Shown here: one piece after another, positions 63,386 through 64,000 of the stretch
Numbering within the stretch: position 1 is the stretch's first letter
Layout of the letters: the number at the start of each line of letters is the position of its first letter
Origin: JADJPF01 sp964492845
GTDB taxonomy: Bacteria; Acidobacteriota; Blastocatellia; Chloracidobacteriales; JADJPF01
Length of the DNA: 64,000 nt
Direction of reading: 5' to 3'
Assembly: GCA_964492845.1 (NCBI GenBank)
Contig: CAZBMZ010000007.1
Location: forward strand, 124,001-188,000
Position numbers and translations under genes: made by a program
Notes under the pieces: generated by a model
What the model saw: only the letters and a program-made list of their open reading frames with translations
Told to the model about the DNA's origin: nothing
Database searches by the model: none

Positions 63386-64000
63386 AACAACACTTAGCCC
63401 AAGAACCATATTGCTTTGATTTCTTTCAAGCAGTAAGGCTTTTAGAAAGAAGTTTTCCTAGTCGTTTTGGTGTTGGTCATGATAGTAACCCTAAACAAGA
63501 AGTAACACGTTTTTATAATCATATTTCACTTAATTTTCCACCTAGTGAAATAAATAAAATTGTATTTTCTCCAGAAGACTCATCAACAGAACATCCAAGC
63601 AAAATGTTTGTAAGATTTATGGGAATGGCTGGGATAAATGGTGTATTGCCCTTACCTTATACAGAACTTCTAATTGAACGCCGTCGCTACAAGGATCAAA
63701 GCTTAGCAGATTTTTTAGATATCTTTAACCATCGAATGATCTCTTTATTCTATCGAGCATGGGAAAAATATAGATTTCCTGTAATTTATGAAAAAAATCA
63801 TGATGATTACTTTACAAATTATCTTTTTGACACAATTGGAATGGGTACAAAAGGCTTACAAAAAAGACTTAGTTTTTCTGATAAAGCTTTACTTCTTTAT
63901 GGAGGTCTTATTAGTCAAAAACCTCATTCTATTAGCGCGATAACTGCTATTTTAAGAGATTTTTTTCAAGTTCCCGTCAAAGTAGAATCGCTTACTGGAC
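63349..64000 (+). CDS. tssG: T6SS baseplate protein TssG, truncated by window end
   Basis: An open frame from ATG 63349 (MATSFRRSNPSLKQHLAQEP) runs off the window at 217 codons. It contains 'CFDFFQAVRLLER', 'FNHRMISLFYRAWEKYRF' and 'LRDFFQVPVKVE', the TssG signatures. It begins 37 bases inside tssF in another frame, the usual overlap. It is real coding sequence even though it has no stop in the window. Confidence 0.92.
   Translation, partial: MATSFRRSNPSLKQHLAQEPYCFDFFQAVRLLERSFPSRFGVGHDSNPKQEVTRFYNHISLNFPPSEINKIVFSPEDSSTEHPSKMFVRFMGMAGINGVLPLPYTELLIERRRYKDQSLADFLDIFNHRMISLFYRAWEKYRFPVIYEKNHDDYFTNYLFDTIGMGTKGLQKRLSFSDKALLLYGGLISQKPHSISAITAILRDFFQVPVKVESLTG

Overview
This is an AT-rich bacterial chromosome segment, roughly one third G+C by eye. 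Genes are densely packed, Shine-Dalgarno starts are clear and no tRNA or rRNA was seen. Two secreted VWA proteins of the type common in Acidobacteriota, PEGA and DUF4384 proteins, an M1 peptidase fused to an ABC-2 permease, and a Gram-negative type VI secretion system (T6SS) suggest a Gram-negative bacterium, probably an Acidobacteriota lineage (Blastocatellia-like). That placement is inferred from family content, not from a marker gene.

Layout. 1-13.4 kb: end of a zinc-ribbon coiled-coil protein gene (minus), then a plus-strand run of secreted or membrane hydrolases (M36 fungalysin, VWA protein, M48 peptidase), an EEP-family phosphatase/nuclease, a MoxR ATPase paired with a 688-residue TraB-like protein, a coiled-coil protein, a lipid kinase, a calcineurin-like phosphoesterase and a small secreted protein. 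13.5-18.6 kb (minus): a second VWA protein, glycerophosphodiesterase, MscL, a STAS protein, a cysteine-cluster protein and myo-inositol-phosphate synthase. 19-23.3 kb: a PEGA protein, a collagen-like surface protein and a secreted protein with an EF-hand-like loop, with hairpin terminators between them. 23.4-27.9 kb: a histidine kinase/response regulator pair and three small unknown membrane proteins, the last preceded by two related palindromes. 28-32.5 kb (minus): an ABC ATPase and a permease-M1 peptidase fusion. 32.7-38.3 kb: purH, an M48 peptidase, and a minus-strand group of kinase-like phosphotransferase, acyl-CoA dehydrogenase and ferritin-like protein.

38.9-64 kb is a T6SS locus still open at the window end. 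It begins with an accessory block (PEGA plus FGE-fold protein, two DUF4384 proteins, a trypsin-like protease). Next are two FHA-TM-lytic-transglycosylase proteins, tssK, tssL, an alpha-glucan phosphorylase, tssM, tagJ, tssA, tssB, tssC, two different hcp genes, tssE, tssF and the start of tssG. No tssJ, clpV (tssH), vgrG or T6SS kinase/phosphatase is visible here.

The main discoveries are three. First, a complete IscB (Cas9-ancestor) element with its upstream omega/HEARO RNA is inserted between the protease gene and the first FHA-transglycosylase gene, where it separates a Shine-Dalgarno-like GGAGG from that gene. Second, the paired FHA-TM-transglycosylase proteins look like built-in peptidoglycan openers for the T6SS; one carries a degenerate second transglycosylase repeat. 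Third, there are several strong unexplained inverted repeats: 27-nt arms upstream of the T6SS locus, a 16-bp stem between tssC and hcp, and paired GAAC-TY-GTTC palindromes near 27.1 kb.
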